Assembly: GCF_019925205.1 (NCBI RefSeq)
Contig: NC_083565.1
Location: forward strand, 37,600,241 to 37,664,240
Reading direction: 5' to 3'
Origin: Metopolophium dirhodum
Lineage: Eukaryota > Arthropoda > Insecta > Hemiptera > Aphididae
Length of the DNA: 64,000 bases
Part shown: positions 10,986 through 22,586 of the stretch, piece by piece
Layout: each line of letters starts with the position of its first letter
Numbering within the stretch: the stretch's first letter is position 1
Made by a program: the position numbers and the translations under genes
Notes under the pieces: model-generated
Told to the model about the DNA's origin: nothing
What the model saw: only the letters and a program-made list of their open reading frames with translations
Database searches by the model: none

Positions 10986-11862
10986 AAGAAAAAAAAAATT
11001 GAGAATTTCAATATTATATGGTAAATAATTTCAAAACAAGGCTTAGCAAAACTAATTTAGAAAAATTATTAATAATTAAATAATTAAATGTACATATATC
11101 CTACAAACTCCCTCTATTGTAAAACATAATGTATCCCCATAGTTGTAAGACCAATAAATACTCAATTAATAATATTTTGTAATTTTTACAGGCTAATTAC
11201 TTCAGGAGTTGAAGCCTTATTTAAATAAAAAAAAATAAAAAAATTTTGAAACAAAAGTATAGAACTCCCTAAAGTTTTGTAGACGTTGATTTTAATATTA
11301 ACAAACGCTGAACAAACCAGAGATAATAGAATAATTTAGTATAAAAATGTTAAGTAGTCCAGTTAACTTATCCAAAATAGTTAAATTATTTTTCATATCA
11401 CAATTATCAATAAAAACTGTTCAATGCTGTGTAATTATTTCTAATATTATTTTTAAACGTTACGAATAAGATTATTAAATATATTAAATCGGTCTTAAGA
11501 TTATTACATTACCTACTAGAAAATAATAATATCGTGAGTGTAATGTTCATAGCCTCAATAATTTTGATTATTGTTTTGGTTTGACTTTTTATCTATCTAC
11601 CTAAATTGTTTGTAATAATTACAGATAATATTATCATAATGCTCATATTATTAACTATTATTATAATATTGTTGTGGTGCATTATACGATTTCTCTTAGA
11701 TATATATTGTCATCATTATTTTTTCTTCGTCTGGAAAGATTAACGTTTTCAAAGATGATTTTTATTTTTGTAAAATCTTTATATTCCTAATAAACATATT
11801 TTTCTTGTCAATTGACGTTTTAATTAAAAAAAATAAATATTGAATCCATCCGGTATATGTAT

Positions 11863-11930
11863 GGTGACACCGGGTAATGCTTGACTTCAGAACACGTCTG
11901 TGACTGAAGCCAACCACCAGGCCACAAGAT
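11863..11930 (-). repeat. 5S-like SINE fragment (minus strand) in the next array unit
   Basis: Reversed, it reads through CTGAAGTCAAGCATTACCCG, closer to 5S box A than the 10.8-kb copy. It lies at the equivalent place in the following array unit, so the SINE inserted before the array was amplified. Confidence 0.58.
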
Positions 11931-12590
11931 AACTTTTATTTTTTATTAAATTTTAATATTCGTAATAAACATATTTTCCTTATTAAATTACGTTTTAATA
12001 AAAAAAAAAATATTTCAAAAATTAAAACTTTCAATATTATATGGTAAATAATTTCGAAACAAACGTATAGAACTCGCCAAAGTTTTTGAGATGTTGATTT
12101 TAATATTAATAAACGCTGAACTAACCAGAGATAATGGAATAATTTAGCACAAAAATGTCTGATAAATTTGAATTTTACGCCGACATTTAAATAGTCTAGT
12201 TAACGTATCCAAAAGAATTAAATTGTATTTTATATTGTAATTACCTATAAAATCTTTTTAATGCTGTGTAATTATTTCTAATATTATTTTTAAACACTAC
12301 GAATAAGATTATTAAAAATATATTTAATCGGTTTTATGATTATTACATTACTAGAACATAATGATATATTAATATCATGAGTAGCCACAATAATTTTGAT
12401 TATTTTTTTGGTTCGATTTTTTATCCATCTACTGTATTGTTCGTAACAATAATTACAGGTAATATAATGCTCATATTATTATTGTTGTTGCGGTTCAGTA
12501 TACGATTTCTATAAAATATGTGTCATCGTTATTTTTTCTTCGTCTGGAAAGATAAACGTTTTCAAAGATAATTTTCTTGGACGTTGAAAA

Positions 12591-14007
12591 AACAATATTA
12601 TCATGCAAATTCTCACTTTCGTATAATTATCTTGTAATTTATTACCTGTGCCACAAATCATTTATTGATATTAAATTTAATGATTTATGCGGCAAGTGTT
12701 ATTTATTAAGTAGATTATATTAGATAAATTCAACGACATAATACTTTCATTACGACGTCGTATAATTAAAGGGCGCATTCGACTGCGTATTATTATAATA
12801 TATTTGTTCATCAAACTTTCAGTGGTCGGAAGGAATTTGTTTTACGACGTCTTATAAAAAATACGCATAATATGCCGACGTATAATGACGCGTATAACGT
12901 ATTTGTACACTGTAACGTAATAGGTGTTTTAATTAAGAAAATAAACATTATTTCTGTGCGTAAACAGCTAACGATATAATTATACAAACAAACGCATTTC
13001 TCCGTCGATTCTGCACAGGTATTGAGTAGTATATTAATTTAATTATTTTACGCTGAAAACGGTTCGTCCGGTTGACATTGTACTTTGTTAGGAAGATAAA
13101 AATAAAAAGTATACGTCTTGAAACGCTAAACAAATGGAAAAAATAGTCACACGAGCGAGCCATAGTAAGTTAAGTCACTCTAATCGCTTAAATTTGTCTC
13201 GCTTAGTAATCACAAATAGTTAAACTCAATATTTTCACTTCTCAGTGTTAGAAAACACGCCTTCGGAAGTTGAGGATAGATTCGTTATATTCCATTGATT
13301 GACATTTTTTGAATTTTATTTTAACCCCTGAATTCTAAGCAAGTCGTGCATTTACGTAGAGCTGTACATTTTCATGAAAATTATTTTGGTTGAAAATGTT
13401 CGATAATTGTGAAAAATTTTTTTTATACGGATTTTGTAATTATTTTTTTTTTTAATTATAGGCCATTTGTATACATTTAAGTATTAAAAAAACACTTACC
13501 AACTTACTTCTAAAAATAAAAATACTAACTGTTTAATATATATTATTATTTAAAAATTTAGGTGATATAAATATAAAAAATATATAAATTATCATTTATC
13601 ATTGTTATTATTTCAGTTTTTATTAATATTACTAAATACGTTAAATTATACATTTTTAGTACTATTATTATTTATTACATATTATGACGAAGTTGCAATC
13701 GTGACGATGGCCTATGCCTATGCCTCTACTAGTATTCATGTATGATGTTTCTAATTCGTGTAGAAAAAAAAAATTGAAACATTTCAGTCGTTGAGAATTT
13801 TCGATGTTACTGAAAATTTCAATGAAAAATTTCATTTAAAAATATTCAAGCTTACAGCTGTACATACATATACGTATTATAATGATATATAACGACAATC
13901 ATAGTCAAATGAAGAATAAACCTATAGCATTAAAAAAAAAAAAAAACGGGTAAGTTGGTGTCATTCTGCTGTACAGTAGGTTACAAGTGGGTCACTGTAT
14001 AATAGTA
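12591..14007. other. Unassigned sequence between repeats
   Basis: No credible gene. A modest CpG-containing stretch lies at 12700-12920 (GACGTCGTATAATTAAAGGG). The 71-codon minus frame at 12948-13163 has no recognisable motif. The rest is AT-rich, with poly-A/T runs at 13440 and 13931. Confidence 0.5.
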
Positions 14008-14240
14008 TTTTATCGGTTTTTCGTAATTTATCGGTGGTTTTTCCCGTGACATTAAATAACTATTGAGAAAATAGAAAAAATACCTATATAAAGTACCATC
14101 TTGATCCAATTTGCTGAAAAATAAGATATAATATGTTGAAATCAAAGCACTCCTTCTGGTAAAAATGTTGAATACAGGATAAAAAAAATAAATAAACACC
14201 ATTGTAAAACAACTAGCTTTCTCGCTCCGCTCAGAATCTA
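14008..14240 (-). repeat. Family F3 fragment (minus strand)
   Basis: Reverse complement of the right part of the F3 unit, from TCGCTCCGCTCAGAATCTA back through ATCTTGATCCAATTTGCTGA to the CCCGTGACATTAAATAAC block, at roughly 90% identity by eye. It abuts the F1-containing tandem duplication that begins at 14271. Confidence 0.85.
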
Positions 14241-14270
14241 AAAAATAAAACTACTTTTTCAAAAAAAAAC

Positions 14271-15174
14271 TGAAGTCTTCATCATCGCAGGACTCTCCTC
14301 AAATATCGTGAAAAACCCTCAAGAATTCGAAAATAATTTGGTCTCAAATAATTAAAGATACAATATTATTGTATTTGAGAATTTAAAAAAGCGTAATATT
14401 TGAATAAATAAACTGGGGGAAAAAAACGATGCGGTGAGCGCATGTTTGGCGAATCACCCTGTATACGAGCATAAATTGCAAAGCGTAGGTATAAACTAAA
14501 AATTATAATATTATTATATATCAAGCCCAAAATGTTTCGAACAACCGGTTATAATATTATGTTTAGGTATCGCATGAACAATTATATTAACGTTTGTTTT
14601 AATATTTTCAGTAACCTGCAACAAACCGGGGTTAGAGTTTAAGCGGTCGAAACAATGAGTCGAACGGGTATGACGCAAAAACATCGGGTTAGGACTGCCA
14701 CCGCAGTCGGGGAAATTGAAGTCTTCATCATCGCAAGATCCTCCTCAGATATGGTAAAAATCGAAAATAATATGCTCTCAAATAACTAAATATACAATAT
14801 TATTATATTTTTGGAATTCCAAAAAGCGTAAAATGTCAATAAATATCAACCGGGTGAAAAAAAATGACGTGGGGTGAGCATCAGGTTTAGTGTACGGCCA
14901 TGTATACGAGTATAAATTGCAAAGCGTATAAACTAAAAATTATAATATTATTATTTATCAAGCCCAAAATGTTTCGAATATAACCAGTTATAATATTAAT
15001 GTTATGTTTAGGTATCGCATGACCGATTATATTAACCAATTATATTAACGTTTGTCTTAATATATTTTCAGTAACCTGCAACAAACCGGGGTTAGAGTTT
15101 AAGCGGTCGAAACAATGAGTCGAACGGGTATGACGCAAAAACATCGGGTTAGGACTGCTGCCGCGGTCGGGGAA
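14271..15174 (+). repeat. Tandem duplication (446-458 bp): F1 right end plus exon-like block
   Basis: Unit 1 (14271-14716) and unit 2 (14717-15174) both start TGAAGTCTTCATCATCGCA and end GTCGGGGAA. The first ~190 bp of each matches the right end of F1; unit 1 keeps the terminus GGCGAATCACCCTGTATA. The rest is a distinct partner sequence ending in a GC-richer ~103-bp block (14612-14714 and 15072-15174). The upstream parts differ by several substitutions and indels, whereas the terminal blocks differ at only three positions. Confidence 0.88.
14612..14789 (+). other. Exon-like block, copy 1, with a 44-codon frame
   Basis: A pyrimidine-rich run ending TATTTTCAG precedes TAACCTGCAACAAACC, a good splice-acceptor shape. 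An ATG at 14655 opens a 44-codon frame starting MSRTGMTQKHRVRT and stopping at 14789. The same N-terminal 20 codons, with one amino-acid change, recur in copy 2 and then diverge at the duplication boundary. I recognise no protein family. It could be a duplicated 5' or terminal exon of an unseen gene, or a chance frame in a locally duplicated sequence. Confidence 0.2.
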
Positions 15175-15294
15175 CTCCTCTTGAAAGTCATTTGTACAAA
15201 ATCGTTATTATATTATTCATACACACATAAGCGCACGCTTATGATAATAATAATATTATGTGTGCACGTCCAAGGCCACGGCCCGAGGGTATAA
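15072..15294 (+). other. Exon-like block, copy 2, with a 59-codon frame
   Basis: The same acceptor shape (TATATTTTCAG) and block as copy 1. An ATG at 15115 opens 59 codons ending at TAA 15294. The shared segment ends at codon 20 (AVGE); after that the frame runs through unique sequence with ATA repeats. The stronger conservation after the AG than before it is the only hint of function. Confidence 0.2.
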
Positions 15295-17642
15295 TAATAA
15301 TATTATTATCATGACGTGTCGCGTTGAATTAAAAATAATATATCAAATGAGAATAAAATGTGTGTTAACCAGCTGCGAATCCATAAAATTAACGCGAAAC
15401 CATTATGGGAAATCTCGAGGAAACCTACGGCCGGCGATTGCAGCCACGTGACCGTAGTCCCCACACGCTGTCCGTAATACGTAGGTACGATATTTCCCGA
15501 GGTCTCAAAAGGCGGATTTATTTATTTTTAAATTTTTTTTTTTTATGTGAATTCGAACACGGTCTTATACGATTATTCATATATTATAACCGCGTGTTAT
15601 TAAATCACATTTTATATTATTCTCTCACGTATTGTTTTCAACGCGTTGAAAACAATAGATTTCAAGGTATTATATTATTATTGTTGTTTTATTAGGTGAA
15701 TCGGTGTCGTGGTCATCTTCGGTCGTCATCGTGACCTTTTCAGTCAGATTCAAAATCGTCTTTGCAGTCGCATCGGCTAGAAAAAAAGAATATTTCAATA
15801 TCGATGATAGGTATATGATAGGTATATGGAGGTATAGTTAAGAAAAACGAAAAAAATTGCACCCACAACTACCTACTACTGCACACGTCACGTATCGCAC
15901 ACAACATTTGGGAAATGATAATATTTTATAAATGTTTTAAAGTGATTGAATATTTGTCTAATAATATTTTATAAATATTTTCTCCTCATAATAACAAAAT
16001 ATTGTACTCGATGGTTGCATAAAAATGCTGACTTAATATTTATATAAAGTTTCCGTACAAATTTCTTTTGAAAATGTATGATTAAAATATTCTGTAAATG
16101 TTTTTTTATAAAATATTTTCAAAAATATGAACTTCTTGGCCAAAGTATACCTATATAGGTCGATTGGAAGACTTGTCAAATCCGTTCCCGCCACCGTCAC
16201 ACATTCTCTGCGATCGTTTAATTGGAACAACTTCACTTGGACAAAAAAAAAAAATAAAACTCAAGGCCGAGAGAGTTAAACACAAAAGTTAACAGACTGC
16301 ACACGAAATTCCGTCGCTTTTCACGCGCATTCGATAAATCAACGGTCGCTGCCGTACATTAATAAATTATTGCCGAGAGAGATAATGTGAGTTTATTAAT
16401 ATGTAATAATATATCCCTCGTAGAATTAACATCGGTACAATAATATCAATTTTTTTTTTACATTTTATCGATTAGCGATTATTTTCGCTCCGGGTCAATC
16501 GTATTCTCTCCGTGTCTTGTAAAAAATTAATAAGTTAAAACATTAGGTAATAAAAATTTATAGAACTTTGTTGATAGGTAACAATATTATTATAAGGGCG
16601 TAGGCGTTGACGCGTGAAATATGTTTTAAATACCAACTAAAAATATTTTTTAATTGTTCAATTTTTACATCCTGCTCACAAATGAACATAATATACTACA
16701 CGAGTTGGATACTATTAATATGTTTTAATTCCAATGTTACATTCGTCGACTTACCATAATAATGATCAACCATAGTAATTATGGTTAACGCATTCCTTAC
16801 ATAATTTCGATATCAGTGTTAAATGTTATACCCGTTGTATTATTCTACGACAGTCGATTGTTATGGACAAGGAATCTATTTTTAAACATTTCTGTAGGTT
16901 ACTATTACAAAATATGGCATGGGCGATAAAAAAAAAAAGTACAATATTTGTATGTAAGCAATTGTATTATTACTAAACACAACATACCTACAACAGTGAA
17001 TAATTTGTTGAAAGTTAAATTACATTTAATTACCTAATTAATACCATACACTATTTATAAGCATGGAAAGAATGTTACAAAAATAATAAATAAGAATGTA
17101 AAAAAAAAATTAATATACCTATGTAATACATTATCTAAGTAGATAGGTATATCGTTTTTAATAAACATATAACATACCTACTAATTATTATTATAATGCT
17201 TTCTTACTTTGTTATGCAATCGACTAAATTCCAAAATATTTGCAAACTGATTATTTCGATTCGGAACAATATTATATAGGTAAGTAGAACAGTATCATAG
17301 TATTTTGTGATTTGTTAATTACCTACGTATTTAAATTTACTTCGGAATTTAACCATATTATATTTTGTGAGTTGATACGTATCAATGAAATGGGTTTGCT
17401 TTTGTTTTTGACTGTGTGCGGGTAAGTACGATGATTTAAGTACGAGTACGATGTAAACACCACCTTATATTATATATTGTGGTGTTAACGTTTTGGGTTT
17501 TTTTTTGAGAACGTTATAATAGAGAATATCAAACAGTGACCTTTTTAATGTATTATTTCGTTTGTACGCAGTTAATGTAGTGTATAGAGTAACTTTAAAC
17601 GGTAACCTTTTAAAACATATATTATTATACCACGTGCCAAGT
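15295..17642. other. AT-rich sequence, one dispersed repeat
   Basis: No gene supported. 15945-16150 resembles 30690-30850 (shared TATGAACTTCTTGGCCAAAG and flanking AT-rich blocks), a dispersed repeat of unknown class. The rest is AT-rich with TAATATTAT words. Small frames (15405-15695, 16033-16236, 17465-17683) show no recognisable features. Confidence 0.5.
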
Positions 17643-19790
17643 ATACAGGGAGATTCAACTGCGAGTGGTGTAACTAATTTCATATCACTATTTTCAACTC
17701 GCAGAGTATAAGTAGTTATTTACCGTCCATCGAAGCATCGGGAAAATAAGTGCTAATTATACTGTGGGGAGGAAAATCTCTCGAGTCGCTAAATATTTGC
17801 AATCGTGTGTCGTACAAGTCGATACTCACTAATATTTATGGATTAATATTGATCTAAACCACCATAGCAGCCCCCATATTTTCCGAACCCATTATCAAGG
17901 ATCTTATCCTTGTGACAAAGTCAAACAACGCAAAAACCACTCGTTCTAATTTTGATCATGCCACGTCGACTTTTGCATAAAATTTATCCGGTAAATAATT
18001 AACGGCGGTAAGAAAAGGGGGGTTCTCATTTGAAGAAAACATAAGTAAAAATGTGTATGAGCAGAGTGCAACAAATCTCAAGAATTCGAATAGGTAACAG
18101 CAAGATTGAAGAAAAATTGGGGTGGTCGGGCTCGGTGAATTACTCTGTATAATTATATTATTGTAAATTTCTAGTGAAAAAGGTTTCAGGTTAAGTCGGC
18201 CAGTTTAGTTTTTACGAATATTGAACCTCCCTATGTCATATCTGGTGGTATCATATTTTTCTATTTTCCATTTTCGAGGCTCACCGTTTAGGTAGTTTAT
18301 TTCAGGGCTTGAATCCGTAAATATTTTTTCCGACTTCGATTTCGGTTTCGGTTATCGGTATTTATTATCTCAATTGAAAAACAGAAGTCTGTATCTCCAC
18401 AGGGGACACTCCTTAAGTAGCACAAAAAATCTCAATAATTTGAAAATACGGTCGTTGAGTATATTCTATTTAAAAAATTCAAAAATCATATTTTAACAAG
18501 TGCACTATTGAAGAAAAATGGAGGTGGACGTGCTCGGCGAATCACCCCGTATAATTATATTGTAAATTTCTAGTGAAAAAGGTTTCAGGTTAAAACGGCC
18601 AGTTTAGTTTTTACAAATATTGAACCTACCTATGTCATATCCGGCAGTATTATATTTTCCACTTTTAACGCGCACCGTTTATGTAGTTATTTACCGACCA
18701 AAAAAGCATCGGAAAAATAAGAGCTACCCATATTGACCGCGGGGCAGAAAATCTCTCGAGTCAGTAAATATTTGTAACTGTGACTTGTGCCAGCGGGTAG
18801 GTATAATACTTGTTAATATTTAATCTAAAATGTCTAACCACCACAGAGCCCATTTTTCCAAACCCATTATCATGGACCTATTTACCTATCCGTTCCTTAA
18901 TACACTAAGTTAAACAACTCTAAAACCACTCTTATGAATTTTGATGCGTCCAAATTTTCTGAAAATTTATTCGGAAAATATTTAACAGTAAAAAAGAGGT
19001 TTCTCAAAACATAAGTATATCCACAGGACACTATAATTTGAGTAAAGTACAACAAATATCTTGAATTCGAACAATACGCAATGTTGAGGAAAAATAAGGA
19101 GGACGCTTGTTTGGCGAACCGCCCTGTATGATATTCAATCTTTGTCGTGAAAATGGTTTCAGGTTAAAACGTTCGGTACAATTTTTACAAATATTGCACC
19201 CACTTATACTATACCGGTGGTATTATATTTTGTATTTTTATCGTTTAGGCTTTTACCGTCCATAAAAGCATCGGGAAAATAAGACTACAAATGTTAACTG
19301 CTGAGCGGAAAATCTCTCGATTCGGTAAATATTTGTAATATTGTGTCTTGTAAAATTAGGTACATATTAATGTTGACGGATTCATATTAATCTAAAATTT
19401 TCAAATTACCATAAAGCCCCCAATTCCCATATTTTCCGAACCCATTATCAAGGACCTTGTCCTCAGTATAGGTACACAAAGTTAAGTAACTCAAAAACTA
19501 CTGCTGTGAATTTTGATTCGTCAAAACTTTCAGAAGATTTATCTGGTAAGTAATTAACAGCAGAAAAGGGAGGTTCTCAAAACGTTCGGTACAATTTTTA
19601 CAAATATTGCGCCTACTCATACTATATCGGTGGTATTATATTTCCATATTTTGTATTTTTATCGTTTGGGCTTTTGCCGTCGGGACCAGCGATCGGGAAA
19701 ATAAGAGCTACCAATATTGATCGCGGGGCGGAAAATCTCTCAAGTTGGTAAATATTTGCAATATTGTGTCTCGTACCTACGTACAATCGC
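17643..19790 (+). repeat. Diverged composite tandem array based on the right half of F1
   Basis: Two components alternate. The partner block carries GGTTTCAGGTTAA (near 18184, 18581, 19155) and AAAATCTCTCGAG-type sequence (near 17773, 18748, 19309, 19732). The F1 right half carries CCCATTATCAAGGA, a GAGGTTCTCA-type block and the terminus near 18150, 18550 and 19130 (GGCGAATCACCCCGTATA, GGCGAACCGCCCTGTATG). Repeat spacing is about 400-575 bp. The first unit begins with an F1-like left tip (TACAGGGAGATTCAACTGCG). Copies are considerably diverged, so the array is older than the F3 triplication. No gene inside. Confidence 0.82.
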
Positions 19791-19836
19791 CGGTTCGAGT
19801 AACGAATGTCAGCTCCACACTCGTGGTAAGATCTTA

Positions 19837-19859
19837 GGGGGGGGGGGGGGGGGAGGGGG
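19837..19859 (+). repeat. Poly-G tract (17 G, A, 5 G)
   Basis: Seventeen consecutive G residues, one A, then five G. It can form a G-quadruplex in principle. The run length may be uncertain because of assembly or polymerase slippage. Confidence 0.95.
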
Positions 19860-20315
19860 ACGACAGGCAAGCTGCCGTTTGAAAACCTCACTTCCTGTAC
19901 GCACAACCGCAGCAGTCGACGTCGTATTGTAGTTGTTTCGTCCACCAACACGACTGTTATTACCTATTATTGTTGTTCCTTTTCTGCGCGCGTACAATGG
20001 CGCACTATAATATAATAATATTATTATGTACGATATTGTACGTCGTATGCATGCGTAGCGCGGTCGTAAATTTATCGGACTTCAGTGGAAAAGGCTGTAA
20101 ACGCATAAAAACACGACGAACGACTCCCGAAACTCCTAGACGGGGGATTAACTTTTAATAAAGTCGCAGATAATAACATTTCCGGTTGTCATAATAATAA
20201 TATATAATATAGCTCCGTCATTCACATGTGATATAACGTAATAATAATATCGTTAAGACCGCACGTCTCGCGTGGATAATATAATGTAATAATATCATGT
20301 TTTATACTATAGTCC

Positions 20316-20420
20316 TTTTTTTCTCTCTCCATCTCTCTCTCTCTCTCTCTCTCCGTCTCTCTCGCTGTGCGTCTCTCTATCTCTCTTTCTTGGCGTTTCT
20401 TTGTTTCTCTTTTTTTTTCT
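20316..20420 (+). repeat. CT-rich polypyrimidine tract
   Basis: About 100 bp that is almost all pyrimidine on this strand, mainly CT dinucleotides with T runs at each end. Similar tracts occur in insect promoters (GAGA-type sites on the opposite strand), but here it may be a simple microsatellite. Confidence 0.9.
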
Positions 20421-20520
20421 ATTATTATTATCATCACTATATATACCGCTGTGCTCTTCTCGCCGCCGTCGTGGCGCGCCACTGAAGTCATATATATTAT
20501 GTAGTGTCTCACATTAATCA

Positions 20521-22563
20521 TGTTTTGTCTTTGAGCCGTATTATATGCCCTGCTATTATATATATATATAATATTGTATTATATAGATATTAATTACTGT
20601 CCGTCTGCCTCCAATGTCTCACTCCACACGATAAATCCATCAGAACTCCGATTACTTCGAGAGTGATATATGTGGTTCGGCGGCACGTGCGTGAATCTAT
20701 GATAATATAAAGTGTGTGATTCGCCAATCGCAATTTAATATGATCGTTGAATTGTCGTCCGTGGATTTACTCATATACCGAAGACACGTATACACTTGAA
20801 CACTATAATCTCAAACGCATGGATTTGTTAACCTTTTCGATGAGTGTGTTACCCAAGTGATTAAAACTTTTTTTTTCAAACGAAAACAACCCCGCTTTGC
20901 TTTAAATGATTTCAAACTGAAATTGAAACGATTTTACTTACCTATACGCCTCATCGGGTAGTTTGCATATGGGCGGGGTTTTAAAAATTGTAATGTGTTT
21001 GAGCAATTTAGCGTAATGTGTTTGGGTGAGTGATTATTGACAGATTTTGGGACTGTCCGTGAGTTCCACGGGTATGATCGAAAGTGGATTTTTTTTTGTG
21101 TGATTAAAAATTTAAATGATGTGCCATGTTTAGATTTGTACAATATTCGCTATAAATTTTTTATCATAATCTTTACAATTTCATCCTTTGTCGTTTATAT
21201 TGTATCATACTCGCTCAAATACATTATTTTTATTATGTGGGTAAAAAGGTAATTTGCCCAAATGCATGACGCCGCCCACCATCTGTTGAAAATGTTTACA
21301 TTTTTCATTCTTATAAACAGTTACCGTGGAATCGTCATGAATTTATCTATACGATGCCGGATAGCATTTTGTAGTGATAATAATATTATAATATTAATAT
21401 AATCACGAATAATATTATTTTAATGTTATAATAATATTATTAAACATAATATATTTGCTGTTATGTTCCGCGATCGCGTAAAATTTGATAGTGACGTCTA
21501 CTGACAAATTATAAATTATTATGTTTGGAATATTATTGAATTTCTACCTAGTCGCTGTGTAATACACGGGTATTTCTTTACGGTATTGAATTATTAATTC
21601 ATAATATTTACATAACATCTCATCCGGTAGTCTTATCAATCATATTATTCTTATTTATAAAATACGTTTAGAAAAACTGGTTTACATCGCAGCTATTTAG
21701 TGTTGTAGCTCCACAGTTGGTTAATAATGCGTACACGATTTAGACAGAGTTGTACGCTGTGGAATCGACAATATTGCTTCTGCAGTATATTATTATTATT
21801 TAAATATCTAGTTATAGGTTTAACATCATCAAAAGTTGAAACACTATTTACTTTGTCGGTCGTCAATATTTGAAAAAACCGACATGCTCATCAGGTTCTA
21901 ATCCATCGTAGATAAACCAATTAAAATAGGTATATTTAATATTATACAACCGGGAGAACTTGAGTATCGGCCATGTCGAGATATATTTTGAACCAATTTA
22001 CTAGTGTACATACATTAATACTGATCTGGGCGGATTAAAAACTTCAAGTTTAAACCTTTTCTTCTAAACCCTTTTCTAAACCCACCATTTGTTTGAATTT
22101 AATTTAATAAAAGTTTTGGAGTTATTGCGTACGATATACGAAATTATAGAAACATACCATTCACTAGAAACTATAGATGGTTAGTAATAATGTCACTTGT
22201 ATGTATAAAATCTCGAATAGTGCTATTGACTGTCCCGAATTGTTGCGAACAATTACCCTCAAAGTAGCCCATCGTTTAGTTCCAGAATTAATCCCATTCA
22301 TTTTACAAATAATTTCTTTATAAATAGTCCGGTGGGTCACCTATCAGTATTGTGTAACCGAATTCATAATTTTTCGATTCTTGTTCCAAGCTAAACATTT
22401 GTATTTATTTTTAAATATTTGATGTATTATAAATTTGCATTCGAACTGTGTTCAGTTATTCTCTTTAAATGTTAATTCAACGATAATTATTGTTTTTCAC
22501 TCGCTGTAGGTACTCTTACCCTTTGGAGTGTTTGTACTTTTATTTATTTATTCAATAAATATC
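20521..22563. other. AT-rich sequence without a recognised gene
   Basis: Contains TA repeats near 20556-20570 and numerous TAATATTAT words around 21380-21450. Overlapping small frames at 20934-21252 on both strands have no recognisable motif. Confidence 0.45.
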
Positions 22564-22586
22564 TATTATTATTATTATTATTATTA
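22564..22586 (+). repeat. (TTA)n microsatellite
   Basis: About 23 bp of ATT/TTA trinucleotides, one of many in the window. Confidence 0.9.

Larger units (their letters stand above)
9011..12590. repeat. Diverged tandem array, about four units of 0.7-1.0 kb
   Basis: A set of sub-blocks recurs in order. GCTGAACAAACC-type blocks lie near 9262, 10231, 11307 and 12114. AGCCTCAATAATTTTGATTA-type blocks lie near 9845, 10537, 11549 and 12384. A CTTCGTCTGGAAAGAT-type block near the right end of later units is followed by AACGTTTTCAAAGATGATTT. Unit lengths vary and identity is moderate, so this is an old array with internal insertions, including the SINE at 9500-9767. The unit at 10283-10985 is the closest relative of the inverted copy at 271-970. 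No coding frame persists across units. It may be a satellite-like amplification of a non-autonomous transposon. Confidence 0.8.
19791..20520. other. CpG-rich stretch with homopolymer and CT-rich tracts
   Basis: Follows the F1-based array directly. Contains the G tract at 19837-19859, CpG-rich sequence around 19860-20160 and a CT-rich tract at 20316-20420. Frames here (for example 19622-19951 minus and 20222-20521 minus) mostly translate the homopolymers into proline, glycine or Arg/Glu runs and are not credible genes. A promoter or exon nearby is possible, but no splice-site pair or domain supports one. Confidence 0.45.

Noticed and set aside
19785..19800. GGTTCGAGT resembling a tRNA B box
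   Set aside because: No matching A box or cloverleaf could be built around it.
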